Source: Solwaraspora sp. WMMD1047 (GTDB lineage: Bacteria; Actinomycetota; Actinomycetes; Mycobacteriales; Micromonosporaceae). From it: 64,000 nt of DNA. The stretch covers positions 3,390,501-3,454,500 of the forward strand of contig NZ_JARUBL010000001.1 of the NCBI RefSeq assembly GCF_029626155.1, in the 5' to 3' direction. Position numbers and translations under genes: made by a program. Below the pieces are notes generated by a model. The model did no database searches. It was not told where the DNA came from and saw only the letters and a list, made by a program, of their open reading frames with translations. Positions 8,193-18,429 of this stretch are shown here, piece by piece. Numbering within the stretch: position 1 is the first letter of the stretch; every line of letters starts with the position of its first letter.

Positions 8193-8199
8193 CGCCGAT

Positions 8200-8874
8200 A
8201 TGCCGATGCCGATCGACGTGGTGCTGCCCTGCCTCGACGAGGCCGCCGCCCTGCCGGGGGTGCTCGCCGCCCTGCCGCCGGGGTACCGGGCCATCGTGGT
8301 GGACAACGGTTCCCGGGACGGTTCGCCGCAGGTGGCTGCCCGGCACGGTGCCCGGGTGGTGCACGAGCCGCGCCGCGGGTACGGGGCCGCCGTCCACACC
8401 GGAATCATGTCGGCCGAGACGGAGCTGGTCTGCGTGCTCGACGCCGACGGGTCGTTCGATCCGGCGGAGCTGCCGGCGCTGGTCGAGCCGGTGGCGGCGG
8501 GGCGGGCGGAGCTGTCGGTCGGCCGCCGCCGGCCGGTGTCGGCGCGGGTCTGGCCCTGGCATGCCCGGGCGGGTACGGCGCTGGTCGCGGCGCTGCTGCG
8601 GCACCGGGGCGTGCCGCTGCGGGATCTGAGCCCGATCCGGGTGGCCCGCCGGCAGGCCCTGCTCGACCTGGGCGTCGGCGACCGGGCGTTCGGCTACCCG
8701 CTGGAGTTGATGATCCGGGCGGCCGCCGCCGGGTGGCGGATCGTCGAGCTGGACGTGCGGTACGCGCCCCGGGCGGCCGGCACCAGGTCGAAGGTCTCCG
8801 GCTCGGTGCGCGGTACGTTGCGGGCGACCCGTGACTTCGTCGGCGTGCTGCGGACCGTGGACGGCTCGCGGTGA
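8200..8874 (+). CDS. GT2 glycosyltransferase, dolichyl-phosphate-mannose synthase-like
   Basis: A 224-residue soluble GT-A enzyme with no C-terminal membrane helices. It begins DVVLPCLDEAAALP, has the nucleotide-binding DNGSRDGS motif near 35-42, and has the metal-binding Asp81-Ala-Asp83 in CVLDADGS. It probably transfers a sugar from a nucleotide donor, perhaps to polyprenyl phosphate; acceptor and sugar are not determined. ATG 8200 is preferred because it lies just downstream of TAGCGT, whereas the GTG at 8176 would put the promoter inside the gene. Another in-frame ATG follows at 8206. Its stop overlaps the next start by 4 bp (GTGA), so it is the first gene of a three-gene operon. Confidence 0.85.
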   Translation: MPMPIDVVLPCLDEAAALPGVLAALPPGYRAIVVDNGSRDGSPQVAARHGARVVHEPRRGYGAAVHTGIMSAETELVCVLDADGSFDPAELPALVEPVAAGRAELSVGRRRPVSARVWPWHARAGTALVAALLRHRGVPLRDLSPIRVARRQALLDLGVGDRAFGYPLELMIRAAAAGWRIVELDVRYAPRAAGTRSKVSGSVRGTLRATRDFVGVLRTVDGSR

Positions 8875-9572
8875 CCGTCCTGCTGGTGGTGGCGAAGTCG
8901 CCGGTCGCCGGGCGGGTGAAGACCCGGCTCTGCCCGCCGGCCAGTCCGGTGCAGGCGGCCCGGATCGCCGCCGCCGCGCTGCTGGACACCATGGCCGCGG
9001 TTCGGGCCACTCCCGGGGTGACGCCGGTGCTGGCGCTGGCCGGCCGGCTGGCCGACGCCGACGCGTACCCGGGGGTCGGCGACGAGTTGGCCGCGGCCGC
9101 CGACGGCTGGTCGGTGTTGCCGCAGCGGGGTGACGGGTTCGCCGACCGGCTGGCCAACGCGTACGCCGACGCGGTGGCCTGTCACCCCGGTCGGCCGGTG
9201 CTGCAGATCGGCATGGACACCCCGCAGCTGACCGGGGCGCGGCTGGCATCGGCCGCTGCCAGCCTGGCCGCTGCCGGTACCGTCCTCGGTCGGGCGGTGG
9301 ACGGCGGCTGGTGGGCGTTGGGCCTTGGCGAGCCCCGCCACGCCGAGGTGCTGCGCGGGGTGCCGATGTCGACGCCGCACACCGGGTGGGACACCTGGGC
9401 GGCGCTGCACGCCCAGGGCCTGTCGGTGGCGGCGCTGCCGCTGCTGCGCGACGTCGACGAGTGGCCGGACGCGCTGCTGGTGTCGCGGGCCGTCCCGGGG
9501 AGCAGGTTCGCCGGCCAGGTGGCGGCGGTGCGGTCGGCCGGACGACCGATGGCCGCCGGGGCCGGCCGGTGA
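8871..9572 (+). CDS. DUF2064 / GT-A-fold nucleotidyl- or glycosyltransferase-like protein
   Basis: A 233-residue protein that starts on GTG within the GTGA overlap. AKSPVAGRVKTRL near the N-terminus is the hallmark of the DUF2064 family (related to CofC-like guanylyltransferases and GT-A folds). QIGMDTPQL near residue 110 holds the expected acidic metal-site residue, and DGGWWALGL follows near 145. Biochemical activity of this family is not settled. Being between a GT2 and a methyltransferase with GTGA overlaps on both sides suggests a role in building or activating one envelope sugar. Confidence 0.8.
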   Translation: MTVLLVVAKSPVAGRVKTRLCPPASPVQAARIAAAALLDTMAAVRATPGVTPVLALAGRLADADAYPGVGDELAAAADGWSVLPQRGDGFADRLANAYADAVACHPGRPVLQIGMDTPQLTGARLASAAASLAAAGTVLGRAVDGGWWALGLGEPRHAEVLRGVPMSTPHTGWDTWAALHAQGLSVAALPLLRDVDEWPDALLVSRAVPGSRFAGQVAAVRSAGRPMAAGAGR

Positions 9573-10246
9573 CCACCGTCGCGGGCCGACCGGCTCCAGA
9601 CGGCGGTTTCGCGGCCGCGCTGCACGCCCCGGTGGCGGGCGGGCACTGGCTGGTGCAGGGCGACGGAGTCCGGTGGCGGCTGCCGGTGGAGCGGTGGCAC
9701 GGGCCGGTGGAGCCGGCCACCGCCGCGGTGGTGGCCCGGTGCGGCGGGCCGACGTTGGATCTCGGGTGCGGGCCGGGTCGGCTCACGGTCGCGCTCGCCA
9801 GCGCCGGGGTGACGGCGGTCGGGGTGGACGTGTCGGCGCGGGCGGTGGCGTTGACCCGCGCGCGCGGTGCGGTCGCGGTGCATCGGGATCTCTTCGACCC
9901 GCTGCCCGGCGAGGGCCGGTGGCGGCACGCCGTCCTGCTGGACGGCAACATCGGCATCGGCGGCGACCCGGTGGCGCTGCTGCGCCGCTGCCGCTCGCTC
10001 CTGCATCCACAGGGCACCGTGCTGGTCGAGCTGGAGCCGCCCGGAACGGGCCTGTGGCTCGGGTACGCGCACGTGGTCACCACCACCGCGTCCGGCCCGG
10101 CCCGGTTGAGCCCGGCGTTCCGCTGGGCGCGGCTGGGGGTGACGGCGGTGCGGGACACCGCGGCCACCGCCGGGTTGGCGGTCCGCGAGGTGTTTCGCGA
10201 CGCCGGCCGATGGTTCGGCGAGTTGGCACCGTCCGGACCGAACTGA
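9569..10246 (+). CDS. Class I SAM-dependent methyltransferase
   Basis: A 225-residue Rossmann methyltransferase. Motif I, LDLGCGPGRL, is at 63-72, an acidic GVDVS motif closes strand 2 near 88-92, and DGNIGIGGDP is near 126-135. The GTG start overlaps the preceding stop by 4 bp, which argues against an upstream start in the same frame inside the DUF2064 gene. It is the last gene of the GT2-DUF2064-methyltransferase operon. It may methylate the glycan or lipid-linked product, but the substrate is not visible in sequence. Confidence 0.8.
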   Translation: MTTVAGRPAPDGGFAAALHAPVAGGHWLVQGDGVRWRLPVERWHGPVEPATAAVVARCGGPTLDLGCGPGRLTVALASAGVTAVGVDVSARAVALTRARGAVAVHRDLFDPLPGEGRWRHAVLLDGNIGIGGDPVALLRRCRSLLHPQGTVLVELEPPGTGLWLGYAHVVTTTASGPARLSPAFRWARLGVTAVRDTAATAGLAVREVFRDAGRWFGELAPSGPN

Positions 10247-10282
10247 CCACCGGAGAGACTTCTTGGGTCCGGGCCCCCTCGG

Positions 10283-10288
10283 TAGCGT
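10283..10288 (+). promoter_or_regulatory. Probable -10 element upstream of AraC gene
   Basis: TAGCGT, about 45 bp before the ATG at 10334; unlike its neighbours this transcript would have a leader of roughly 35-40 nt. Confidence 0.4.
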
Positions 10289-10333
10289 GGGCGCGGTGGA
10301 TGGTCCGGTTCCCTAACGACACTCTGGTGAGTC

Positions 10334-11326
10334 ATGGACGTGATCAGCACCGCCGGGGTGGATCCGGCGGATCGGTTCGGCTACTGGCGTGAGGTGAGTT
10401 CGAAGCTCTGGGTGCCCTACGACCTGCGCTGCCGTCGCCGGCTCGAACCGGGTTTCCGGGCCCGGGTCGGGGTCAGCGAGTTCGGCTCCGTGCAGGCGGC
10501 GCTCATGACCGCCATGCCGCACTCGGTCCGGCGCACGTCCCGGCTGATTCGTCAGGCCGACCCGGAGGTGTTCAAGCTGGCCTGCCTGGTCCGCGGTGCC
10601 GCGGTGATGATGCAGGGCGGCCGGCGGGCGGACTTCGGACCGGGGGACCTGATGTTGTATGACACCTCGCGTCCGTACCTGTCCGGCTTCACCACGGAGT
10701 TCCAGGCTAACCAGCTGCTGCTCCTGCGGTTTCCCCGATCGCTGCTGCCGTTGCCGGCCCGGGATCTGCGGGCGCTGAGCGGTGTCCGCATTTCCGGAGC
10801 CGCCGGTGTCGGCGCGTTGTCCTCCCAGTTCCTGCTGCAACTGGCCCGGCACCTGGACGAGCTCAGCCCGCCCGACGCCGCCCGGCTCTCCGTGCTGATC
10901 CTCGACGTGCTGACCGTGGCGCTGGCCGATGCCCTGGACGCCCAGCGGGTCGTGCCGGCACAGACCAGGCGGCGGGCGCTGATGGCCCAGATCCACGCCT
11001 TCGTGCGGGAGAACCTGGGCGATCCGCGGCTGACCCCCGACGCGATCGCGGCCGCCCATCACATCTCACTGCGTTACCTGCACAAGCTGTTCCAGCAGGA
11101 CGGGCGGACGGTCGCCGGGTGGGTCCGCGAGCGCCGCCTGGAGCAGTGCCGGCGGGACCTCGCCGATCCGCTGTTCGTCACCCGTCCGATCCACGCCGTC
11201 GCGGCCCGCTGGGGATTCAGCAGCCCGGCGCACTTCAGCCAGGCGTTCCGCGGCGCCTACGGCCTCTCCCCGCGCCAGTTCCGGCAGCAGTGCGCGCAGA
11301 CACAACAGGTGTGCGCGCACCAGTAA
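10334..11326 (+). CDS. AraC-family transcriptional regulator
   Basis: A 330-residue regulator. The N-terminal 200 residues resemble the AraC_binding_2 type domain (DRFGYWREVSSKLW at the start, a cupin-like FGPGDLMLYDTSRPY segment in the middle). The C-terminal 110 residues carry the double helix-turn-helix of AraC/XylS proteins, including ISLRYLHKLFQQDG and the second HTH in WGFSSPAHFSQAFRGAYG. Its effector is not known. The next gene downstream on the same strand encodes a small secreted protein, a possible target. ATG 10334 is preferred because no good in-frame start lies upstream. Confidence 0.9.
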   Translation: MDVISTAGVDPADRFGYWREVSSKLWVPYDLRCRRRLEPGFRARVGVSEFGSVQAALMTAMPHSVRRTSRLIRQADPEVFKLACLVRGAAVMMQGGRRADFGPGDLMLYDTSRPYLSGFTTEFQANQLLLLRFPRSLLPLPARDLRALSGVRISGAAGVGALSSQFLLQLARHLDELSPPDAARLSVLILDVLTVALADALDAQRVVPAQTRRRALMAQIHAFVRENLGDPRLTPDAIAAAHHISLRYLHKLFQQDGRTVAGWVRERRLEQCRRDLADPLFVTRPIHAVAARWGFSSPAHFSQAFRGAYGLSPRQFRQQCAQTQQVCAHQ

Positions 11327-11433
11327 CGACCGGCTCGGGCGGTACGGACATCCTGGAGCCAGGACCGCGGCGACGCGACGTGGTCGCAGGTCGGATTCGC
11401 CCAACGACAGAGTGGACCGGAGAGAGAGGATCC

Positions 11434-11868
11434 ATGCGCACCTGGCTGGGAAAGCTTCGTCTGATCACCGCGGTGGCCATCGTGGCGGTCCTGTTGCCGA
11501 TCACGGCCGGCCCGGCACACGCGGCCGAGACCTCGTTCAATCAGAGGCGGCAGTGGTTGACGGCCGCGCCGACAAGTTCGATGCCGCTGTCGCAGGTGAG
11601 CCGGGAGATCACCCTGGCGGCCGGCACCTACGGCTGGTGGAACTTCCCGTTCAACGACTCCTGCGAAACCTACACCGGGCACATCCTCGCGGGCACGTAC
11701 TCCTGGACGGACCAGCTCTGGCCGGGGAGCCCCGGCGCCGGAGTCTACCGGCACGACAGCTATCTCACCGAGACGTCCGGCGGTTGGGGATACCACATCC
11801 GGTGCTACTTCGGGCTGAGCTCGGACGGTGAATACACCTGGGGAAGCGGTCTCGATCCGCATTTCTGA
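11434..11868 (+). CDS. Small secreted protein of unknown function
   Basis: A 144-residue protein with a clear signal peptide (basic MRTWLGKLR, hydrophobic core, AHAAE cleavage near residue 31). The mature part, about 113 residues, is rich in Trp, Tyr and Gly and has two cysteines (in NDSCETY and HIRCYFG) that could form one disulfide. I recognise no family. The start is fixed by a strong GGAGAGAGAGGA ribosome-binding site 4-5 bases before the ATG. It follows the AraC gene by 107 bp and ends at a very strong palindromic terminator. Confidence 0.75.
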   Translation: MRTWLGKLRLITAVAIVAVLLPITAGPAHAAETSFNQRRQWLTAAPTSSMPLSQVSREITLAAGTYGWWNFPFNDSCETYTGHILAGTYSWTDQLWPGSPGAGVYRHDSYLTETSGGWGYHIRCYFGLSSDGEYTWGSGLDPHF

Positions 11869-11889
11869 ACCATCTCGTCCTGAAGGGGT

Positions 11890-11921
11890 GCGCTACCCCC
11901 GATCCGGATCGGGGGTAGCGC
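11890..11921. terminator. Perfect 32-bp palindrome, bidirectional terminator
   Basis: Arms GCGCTACCCCCGATCC (11890-11905) and its exact complement (11906-11921) abut with no spacer. It lies between convergent genes and also encodes the last residues and stop of the minus-strand debranching-type gene. Confidence 0.8.
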
Positions 11922-14346
11922 GACCGAGGGCGTCGAGCAGGCCCCAGCGCCCGGGGATGTCGTGCAGCTCGATCTGCCCCAGGCCGGGTGGCACCGCCGG
12001 GTCGACGATGAGCCGTTCGTCGACCGGTTCCAGGCCGAGCATCGTCCGCAGCAACAACAGCGGCGTGCCGGCGGAGGTGGCGTGCGGAATGCTCGCCGAG
12101 GAGTAGAGCACCGGATACTTCGTCAGGGTCCGCTCGTAGCCGGCGAACGCCTCCGGCAGCCGCCCGTCGAAGTAGCGCGCGGCGTCGATGATCGCATGCG
12201 CGATCCGTCCCGATTCGGCGTTGAATCCGTACCGGCGCAGTCCCCAGGCGATGATCGAGTTGTCGCAGGGCCAGACCGTACCGGTGTGGTAGCCCACCGG
12301 GTTGTAGCGGCTCTCGGTGGTGGCCAGGGTGCGGATGCCCCAACCGGAGAAGAGGGCCGGGCCGAGTAGTCGCTCGACGACCGCGCCGGCGCGGTCGGGG
12401 TCGACGATCCCGCTCCAGAGCAGGTGCCCCATGTTCGAAGCGAGGGCGTCGACCTGTTCGCCGTCGCCCTGCAACGCCAGGGCGTAGTAGCCGCGGTCGG
12501 CGATCCAGAAGTCGCGGTTGAAGCGTTCCCGCAGCTCGGTGGCCTCACGGTCGAGCCGGTCGGCGTACCCGGGATCGTTCCAGACCCGGCGCGCCAGCCG
12601 GGCGGCCCGGCGCTTGGCGTCGTACACGTAGCCCTGGATCTCGCAGCTCGCCTGCGGGTAGCTGGCGAGTCGGCCGTCGTGGAACGAGATCGCCTCCGGT
12701 GATCCCTTCCAGCTCTGGCTCACCGGTCCCTCGCCGGTCGGGCGCGCCTCGTACCAGAGATAGCCGTCGCCCCGCAGGTCGGCGCCGTCGATCCAGTCCA
12801 GCGCCGCCCTGGCCTCGAACTCCATGTCCCGCGCAACGGTGCTGTCGCCGGTCCACCGCTCGTACTCGTCGAGCAGCACGATGAACAGGGGGGTGGTGTC
12901 GGCGGCGGAGAAGTCGGCCGCGTGTGGCAGTTCGTTGAAGGCCACCGACTCGCTGTACCGCACCTCCTGCAGCATCTTGCCGGGCTCCTCACCCCGGAAC
13001 GGGTCCCACCGGGCGCCCTGGGCCAGGGCCAGGACCCGCAGCGTAGGGATGCTGCGCTCCGGCAGGAAGGGCAGCGCCTGCAGGGAGCTGATCAGACCGT
13101 CCCGGCCGAAGAGCGTCATGAACCAGGGCATGCCGGCGGCGGGCAGCGACTGCTCCAGATTGAGGCCGCGGTACTCCAGCGCGGCGAGGTCGACCAGGCC
13201 GCGCCGGTACGCCCGGTCCAGGGGCTCGTGATCGGTCCGCAGGCTCGGCGCACCGCTCACCCAGGTGCGCAGCTCCTCGTCGATCTGGCTCCGGGTCCGT
13301 ACCTGATAGCTGCGCAGCATCTTGCGGATGTCTCCGCTGCTGGCTCTGGGCGCCAGCGGGTCGACCCGGAGTTCGGCGGACCAGGCGCCGTGCGCCTCGA
13401 TCCGGACCGTGAAGGTCATGCCGCGTTCGTCGACGGCCGCCGGCACGTTGGCGCTGATGACCGTCTCGCGCACGAAGGCTTTCCGCTGGTACCGCAGCCG
13501 GAGCACCCGGTCTGCTATCGAGACGGTCGTGGTGCGTTCGCGCGGCAGATTGGCCTTGATCTCCAGCACCTCGGCGAAGTCCGCGTCGACATCGAGGCGT
13601 ACGGAAAGCTCGGTCGCCTCGTTGGCGTGGTTGATGATCGTCAGGTTCTCCTGGAGCGCGTCGCCGGCCCAGCGGTGGCGGAAGATCGAGAGCGACGAGT
13701 CCACATAGTGCGTCGGTTCGCCCGGAGTGAGGAAGAACCTCGCCTCGAAGAACTGCAGATCGTCGACGGAGAGCGGCTGGACCCGCTCGCCGTTGACGCG
13801 CAGCCGCCAGGTCGACAGGAAGCGGGTGTCGTAGAAGAACAGGCCCAGCGGCGACGCCGGCGCGGACTCGATGTCCCCGGCGCGGTCGCTGATCATGAAC
13901 AGGTTGCCGTGGAAGATGCTGACCGGGGTCATCGGCGGGCTCGCGGTCCGGTGGTGCTCCGAACGCCGCGGCGTCCGGATGGGCGGTGCCTGGAAGCGGG
14001 ATTCCGGGAGCGGCGGCAGCAGGCGCCGCAGGTGCAGGAAGAACGACAGGTCACCCTCGACCGCGACGCAGTTGCGGAACAGCATGGCGATGACCTGGTC
14101 CTCGCCGGCGAGGAGCCGGTCGAATGCCTGCGCGGAGACGCACACCGTGCAGTCGGCCGGCGGCCCGGTCTGCGGCCCCGGCTCGCGTACCGCGGTCGCC
14201 CTGCCCCCGGCGAAGGTCGCCAGCCAGTGGCTGTTCCCCCCGGGCCGGACGAGTTCGAGTCGCAGACTTCCGCGTAGCGGCGGCGGCAGCCGCCCGGGCG
14301 ACGTCTCGCCGAGGGTCTCCAGAAACCGGTCGACCTCGTCCGTCAC
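11893..14346 (-). CDS. SCP2 domain fused to an amylo-alpha-1,6-glucosidase-like enzyme
   Basis: An 817-residue protein. Residues 1-115 look like a sterol-carrier-protein-2 domain (LRLELVRPGGNSHWLATFAGG and VEGDLSFFLHLRRLL). From about residue 139 (MTPVSIFHGNLFM) the rest matches the GDE_N_bis beta-sandwich followed by an (alpha/alpha)6 catalytic domain seen in bacterial glycogen-debranching-type enzymes; FMTLFGRDGLIS marks the active-site entrance. There is no signal peptide, so it is cytosolic. Family knowledge points to hydrolysis of alpha-linked glucans or glycosides. An SCP2 lipid-binding module on such an enzyme is unusual. The GTG start at 14346 includes the SCP2 domain; a shorter start at 13932 would remove it, but the domain is conserved-looking and in frame. 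Confidence 0.8.
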   Translation of the reverse strand: MTDEVDRFLETLGETSPGRLPPPLRGSLRLELVRPGGNSHWLATFAGGRATAVREPGPQTGPPADCTVCVSAQAFDRLLAGEDQVIAMLFRNCVAVEGDLSFFLHLRRLLPPLPESRFQAPPIRTPRRSEHHRTASPPMTPVSIFHGNLFMISDRAGDIESAPASPLGLFFYDTRFLSTWRLRVNGERVQPLSVDDLQFFEARFFLTPGEPTHYVDSSLSIFRHRWAGDALQENLTIINHANEATELSVRLDVDADFAEVLEIKANLPRERTTTVSIADRVLRLRYQRKAFVRETVISANVPAAVDERGMTFTVRIEAHGAWSAELRVDPLAPRASSGDIRKMLRSYQVRTRSQIDEELRTWVSGAPSLRTDHEPLDRAYRRGLVDLAALEYRGLNLEQSLPAAGMPWFMTLFGRDGLISSLQALPFLPERSIPTLRVLALAQGARWDPFRGEEPGKMLQEVRYSESVAFNELPHAADFSAADTTPLFIVLLDEYERWTGDSTVARDMEFEARAALDWIDGADLRGDGYLWYEARPTGEGPVSQSWKGSPEAISFHDGRLASYPQASCEIQGYVYDAKRRAARLARRVWNDPGYADRLDREATELRERFNRDFWIADRGYYALALQGDGEQVDALASNMGHLLWSGIVDPDRAGAVVERLLGPALFSGWGIRTLATTESRYNPVGYHTGTVWPCDNSIIAWGLRRYGFNAESGRIAHAIIDAARYFDGRLPEAFAGYERTLTKYPVLYSSASIPHATSAGTPLLLLRTMLGLEPVDERLIVDPAVPPGLGQIELHDIPGRWGLLDALGRATPDPDRG

Positions 14347-14419
14347 GTCACTCAGGGTAACTTGTCGGGTAAGCGAGAAGTGTTCGTTCTGTGAGGATCA
14401 CCTGCCTGGTCGGGACGGG

Positions 14420-14425
14420 TACCCT
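14420..14425 (+). promoter_or_regulatory. -10 element, leaderless methyltransferase transcript
   Basis: TACCCT at exactly -12 to -7 relative to the GTG at 14432. Confidence 0.5.
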
Positions 14426-14431
14426 CGACCG

Positions 14432-15142
14432 GTGTTCTCGCCCGACGGCCCGACGCTGCGCGAGCTGTGCGTCCAGGCGCTCTCCTCGGTCGAGCGCGGC
14501 TACGACCTGCTGGCGCCGAAGTTCGACCACACGCCGTTCCGCACCCCGCAGAGCATTCTCGGTGCGACCACCCGCGCGCTGTCGCAACTCGGGCCGTTCG
14601 ACGACGGGCTGGACGTGTGCTGCGGCACCGGCGCCGGTGCCCTGGTTCTCCGGCCGCTGTGCCGGCGGCGGATCACCGGCGTCGACTTCAGCGCCGGCAT
14701 GCTCGCGCGGGCCCGCGGCGCCCACCCCGACGCCACCTGGGTGCGGGCCGACGCCCGGGCTCTGCCGTTCACGGCGGGGTTCGACCTGGCGGTCACCTTC
14801 GGGGCGTTCGGGCACTTCCTGCCCGCCGAACGACCGGCACTCTTCGCGGGGGTGCACCGTGCCCTGCGCCCCGGCGGGCTGCTCGCCCTCCCGATCGGCA
14901 CGCCACCGCCGCTCGCCTCGGTCGGGCACTGGGCCGCGCTCGGGTTCGACCTGACGATGCGGGTCCGCAACGCCGTGTGGCGACCGCCGTTCGTCATGTA
15001 CTACCGCACCGGCCCGCTCGCCGCGGTGCACGACGAGCTGACCACGGCCGGCTTCACCACGACATCGGTCGCACTGACCGACCTGGGCCGGCACCGGGAC
15101 GGCAGTCCCCGACTGCGGCTCATCCTGGCTCGCAAGCCGTAG
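14432..15142 (+). CDS. Class I SAM-dependent methyltransferase
   Basis: A 236-residue methyltransferase with motif I, DVCCGTGAGA, at 61-70, GVDFSAGML near 86-94 and a post-motif segment ALRPGGLLALP near 148-158. Residues 25-45 (LLAPKFDHTPFRTP) form a probable substrate cap. The substrate is not predictable. The GTG start at 14432 fits a leaderless promoter; upstream in the same frame is antisense shadow of the debranching gene. It is divergent from that gene and convergent with the aminotransferase-fold gene that follows. Confidence 0.8.
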   Translation: MFSPDGPTLRELCVQALSSVERGYDLLAPKFDHTPFRTPQSILGATTRALSQLGPFDDGLDVCCGTGAGALVLRPLCRRRITGVDFSAGMLARARGAHPDATWVRADARALPFTAGFDLAVTFGAFGHFLPAERPALFAGVHRALRPGGLLALPIGTPPPLASVGHWAALGFDLTMRVRNAVWRPPFVMYYRTGPLAAVHDELTTAGFTTTSVALTDLGRHRDGSPRLRLILARKP

Positions 15143-15200
15143 TCGGCGGCCGGGATCGGGACCCGGCGGTCCGGATCGCAGGCATGGCGACGTCGGGTCC

Positions 15201-16526
<1,326 letters not shown>

Positions 16527-16641
16527 GGAAGCCGGGCGTGGGACGTCCATCGGCCAGATGTCCGGGCCAGGGCAGCTGCATACTCGGCGGACCTGGCCGC
16601 CCGACTGGCGGGGCGGGCCAGGCGCCGCGTGAGGATTGGCG

Positions 16642-18228
16642 TCAGTGCGTCAGCACCGGGGTGCCCGGCTGCTCGCCACCGCTGATGTCCTGCTCCGCCT
16701 TGAGCGGCGAGGCCTGCCGCCGGCGGGGCAGGAAGGCGAGCGGGATGAAGGTCGCCAGCACCAGCGCGAAGCCCACCCAGAACGTCGTGCCGAACGAGTC
16801 GGCGACGAACTCCAGGCCGCGTTGGATGACCGTCGGGTCCACCGGCAACTGCGTGCCGTGCTGGCTGGCGATGGCCGCCTCGGCCTCGGTGACCGGGTCG
16901 CCGGTGCGGGGATCGGTCAGGCCCGGGATCGGCGCCGAGCCGTTCAGCCTGCTGGTCAGGATGACCGACATGACCGCCGCCCCGATCGAGCCGCCGATCT
17001 GCTGGAGGATGTTCACCAGCGTGGAGCCGCGGGCCGTCTCGTGGTTGGTCAGCGTCCGCAGCGCCGAGGTCATGATCGGCATCATGGTGCCGCCCATGCC
17101 CAGCCCCATCACGAACAGCGAACCGCAGAGCAGCAGGTACGAGGTGTCCGTGCCGACCTGGGTGAAGGTGAAGAAGCCGGCGGCGATCAGCGCCATCGCG
17201 AACGGCACGGTCCGGCCGACCGGAATCCTGTCGGCCAGCATGCCGGCGATCGGCATGGTGAGCATCGCGCCGAGGCCCTGCGGCGCCATCAGCAGCCCGG
17301 CGTTCAGCGTCGACTCGCCCCGCACCTGCAGGAAGTAGCTGGGGAAGAGCAGCCCGGCGCCCATGAACGCGATGATGAAGACGAACAGTGAGACCGACGC
17401 GATCGCCAGGTTGCGGTTGCGGAACAGCCGCAGATCGAGCAGTGGGTGTCGCGGCTTGAAGGAGTAGCGGACGAAGCCGACCACCAGCAGCGCGCCGACC
17501 AGCATCGTGGACCAGACCCGGGTGGCGGTGACCGTGCCGGTCTCGGGCAGCGACGAGACGCCGTAGAGGAACAGAGCCAGACCGGGGGAGAGCATCAGCA
17601 TGCCGATGAAGTCGAACGACTCGGATGGCTCGGGGCTGTCCTTCGGCAGCGCGACAGCCGCGTAGACCAGCCCGATCGCGCCGATCGGGACGTTGATCAG
17701 GAAGATCCAGTGCCAGCTCGCCGCCTCGATCAGCCAGCCCCCGAGGATCGGCCCGCCGATCGGGCCGAGCAGCATCGGGATGCCGAGCACGGCCATCAGC
17801 CGGCCGATCCGGGCCGGCCCGGCGGCCCGCGTCATGATCGTCATACCGAGCGGCATGAGCATGCCTCCGCCCAGGCCCTGCAACACCCGGTACGCGATGA
17901 GCTGGCCGATCGAGTCGGCGGTGGCGCAGAGCGCCGAGCCGAGCGTGAACAGCAGCAGCGCGAGCATGTACAGCCGTTTGGTGCCGAACCGGTCGGCGGC
18001 CCAGCCGCTGAGCGGGATCACCGTGGCCAGCGCCAGGGTGTAGCCGGTCATGGTCCAGGCGACCTGGGCGTAGCTGGCGTCGAACTCGGTCTGGAAGGTC
18101 GGCAGCGCCACGCTGACGACCGTCACGTCGAGAATCGACATGATCGCGCCGAGGACGACCACCCCGGCGATCTTGAGGACGTTGGCGTCGAGTTTCTCGG
18201 GCGCCGCGGCGATGGGTTGATTGGACAT
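16642..18228 (-). CDS. DHA2-family (EmrB/QacA) drug:proton antiporter
   Basis: A 528-residue major facilitator protein with about 14 helices. MSILDVTVVSVALP in TM1 is the DHA2 motif D1, GWAADRFGTKRLYM after TM2 is motif A, and YRVLQGLGGGMLMPLG in TM4 is motif B. A large loop before the last helix (about residues 430-480) is typical of 14-TM exporters. It probably expels a toxic or secondary-metabolite compound; the substrate is unknown. The ATG at 18228 has GTGGAG 6-7 bases upstream and is chosen over an in-frame start 23 codons earlier. It is divergent from the nik operon and 127 bp upstream of dgdA. Confidence 0.88.
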   Translation of the reverse strand: MSNQPIAAAPEKLDANVLKIAGVVVLGAIMSILDVTVVSVALPTFQTEFDASYAQVAWTMTGYTLALATVIPLSGWAADRFGTKRLYMLALLLFTLGSALCATADSIGQLIAYRVLQGLGGGMLMPLGMTIMTRAAGPARIGRLMAVLGIPMLLGPIGGPILGGWLIEAASWHWIFLINVPIGAIGLVYAAVALPKDSPEPSESFDFIGMLMLSPGLALFLYGVSSLPETGTVTATRVWSTMLVGALLVVGFVRYSFKPRHPLLDLRLFRNRNLAIASVSLFVFIIAFMGAGLLFPSYFLQVRGESTLNAGLLMAPQGLGAMLTMPIAGMLADRIPVGRTVPFAMALIAAGFFTFTQVGTDTSYLLLCGSLFVMGLGMGGTMMPIMTSALRTLTNHETARGSTLVNILQQIGGSIGAAVMSVILTSRLNGSAPIPGLTDPRTGDPVTEAEAAIASQHGTQLPVDPTVIQRGLEFVADSFGTTFWVGFALVLATFIPLAFLPRRRQASPLKAEQDISGGEQPGTPVLTH

Positions 18229-18429
18229 GTGATTCTCCACCTCAGGCTCCCCGCCGGCCGGGGTGGTCCAGGCCGCCGGAATCCCGACAAGAATCACAGG
18301 CCCGGCCGACAGAACGCCCCGTTCGGCGCGGGAACGTGTGGTGGCTCACTGGCCGGCCGTCCCGGCGCCCGCTGACCCGGTCAGGCGGTGCCCCCGCCGT
18401 GACGATCACGCCAACAGATGATCACACTT

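Noticed and set aside
5592-10246. Epimerase, glycosyltransferases and methyltransferases as a glycosylated natural-product cluster
   Set aside because: No polyketide, NRPS, RiPP or terpene core gene is present; GT2 and GT-C-like types and the shared operator fit envelope glycan synthesis better.
8050-10350. 766-codon open frame on the minus strand across four genes
   Set aside because: Crosses the operator region and the GT2-DUF2064-methyltransferase operon; low-complexity Arg/Pro/Ala content and no start signal.
15143-15200. Terminator between convergent methyltransferase and dgdA genes
   Set aside because: Only a short imperfect CCGGG/CCCGG stem is visible; not strong enough to call.
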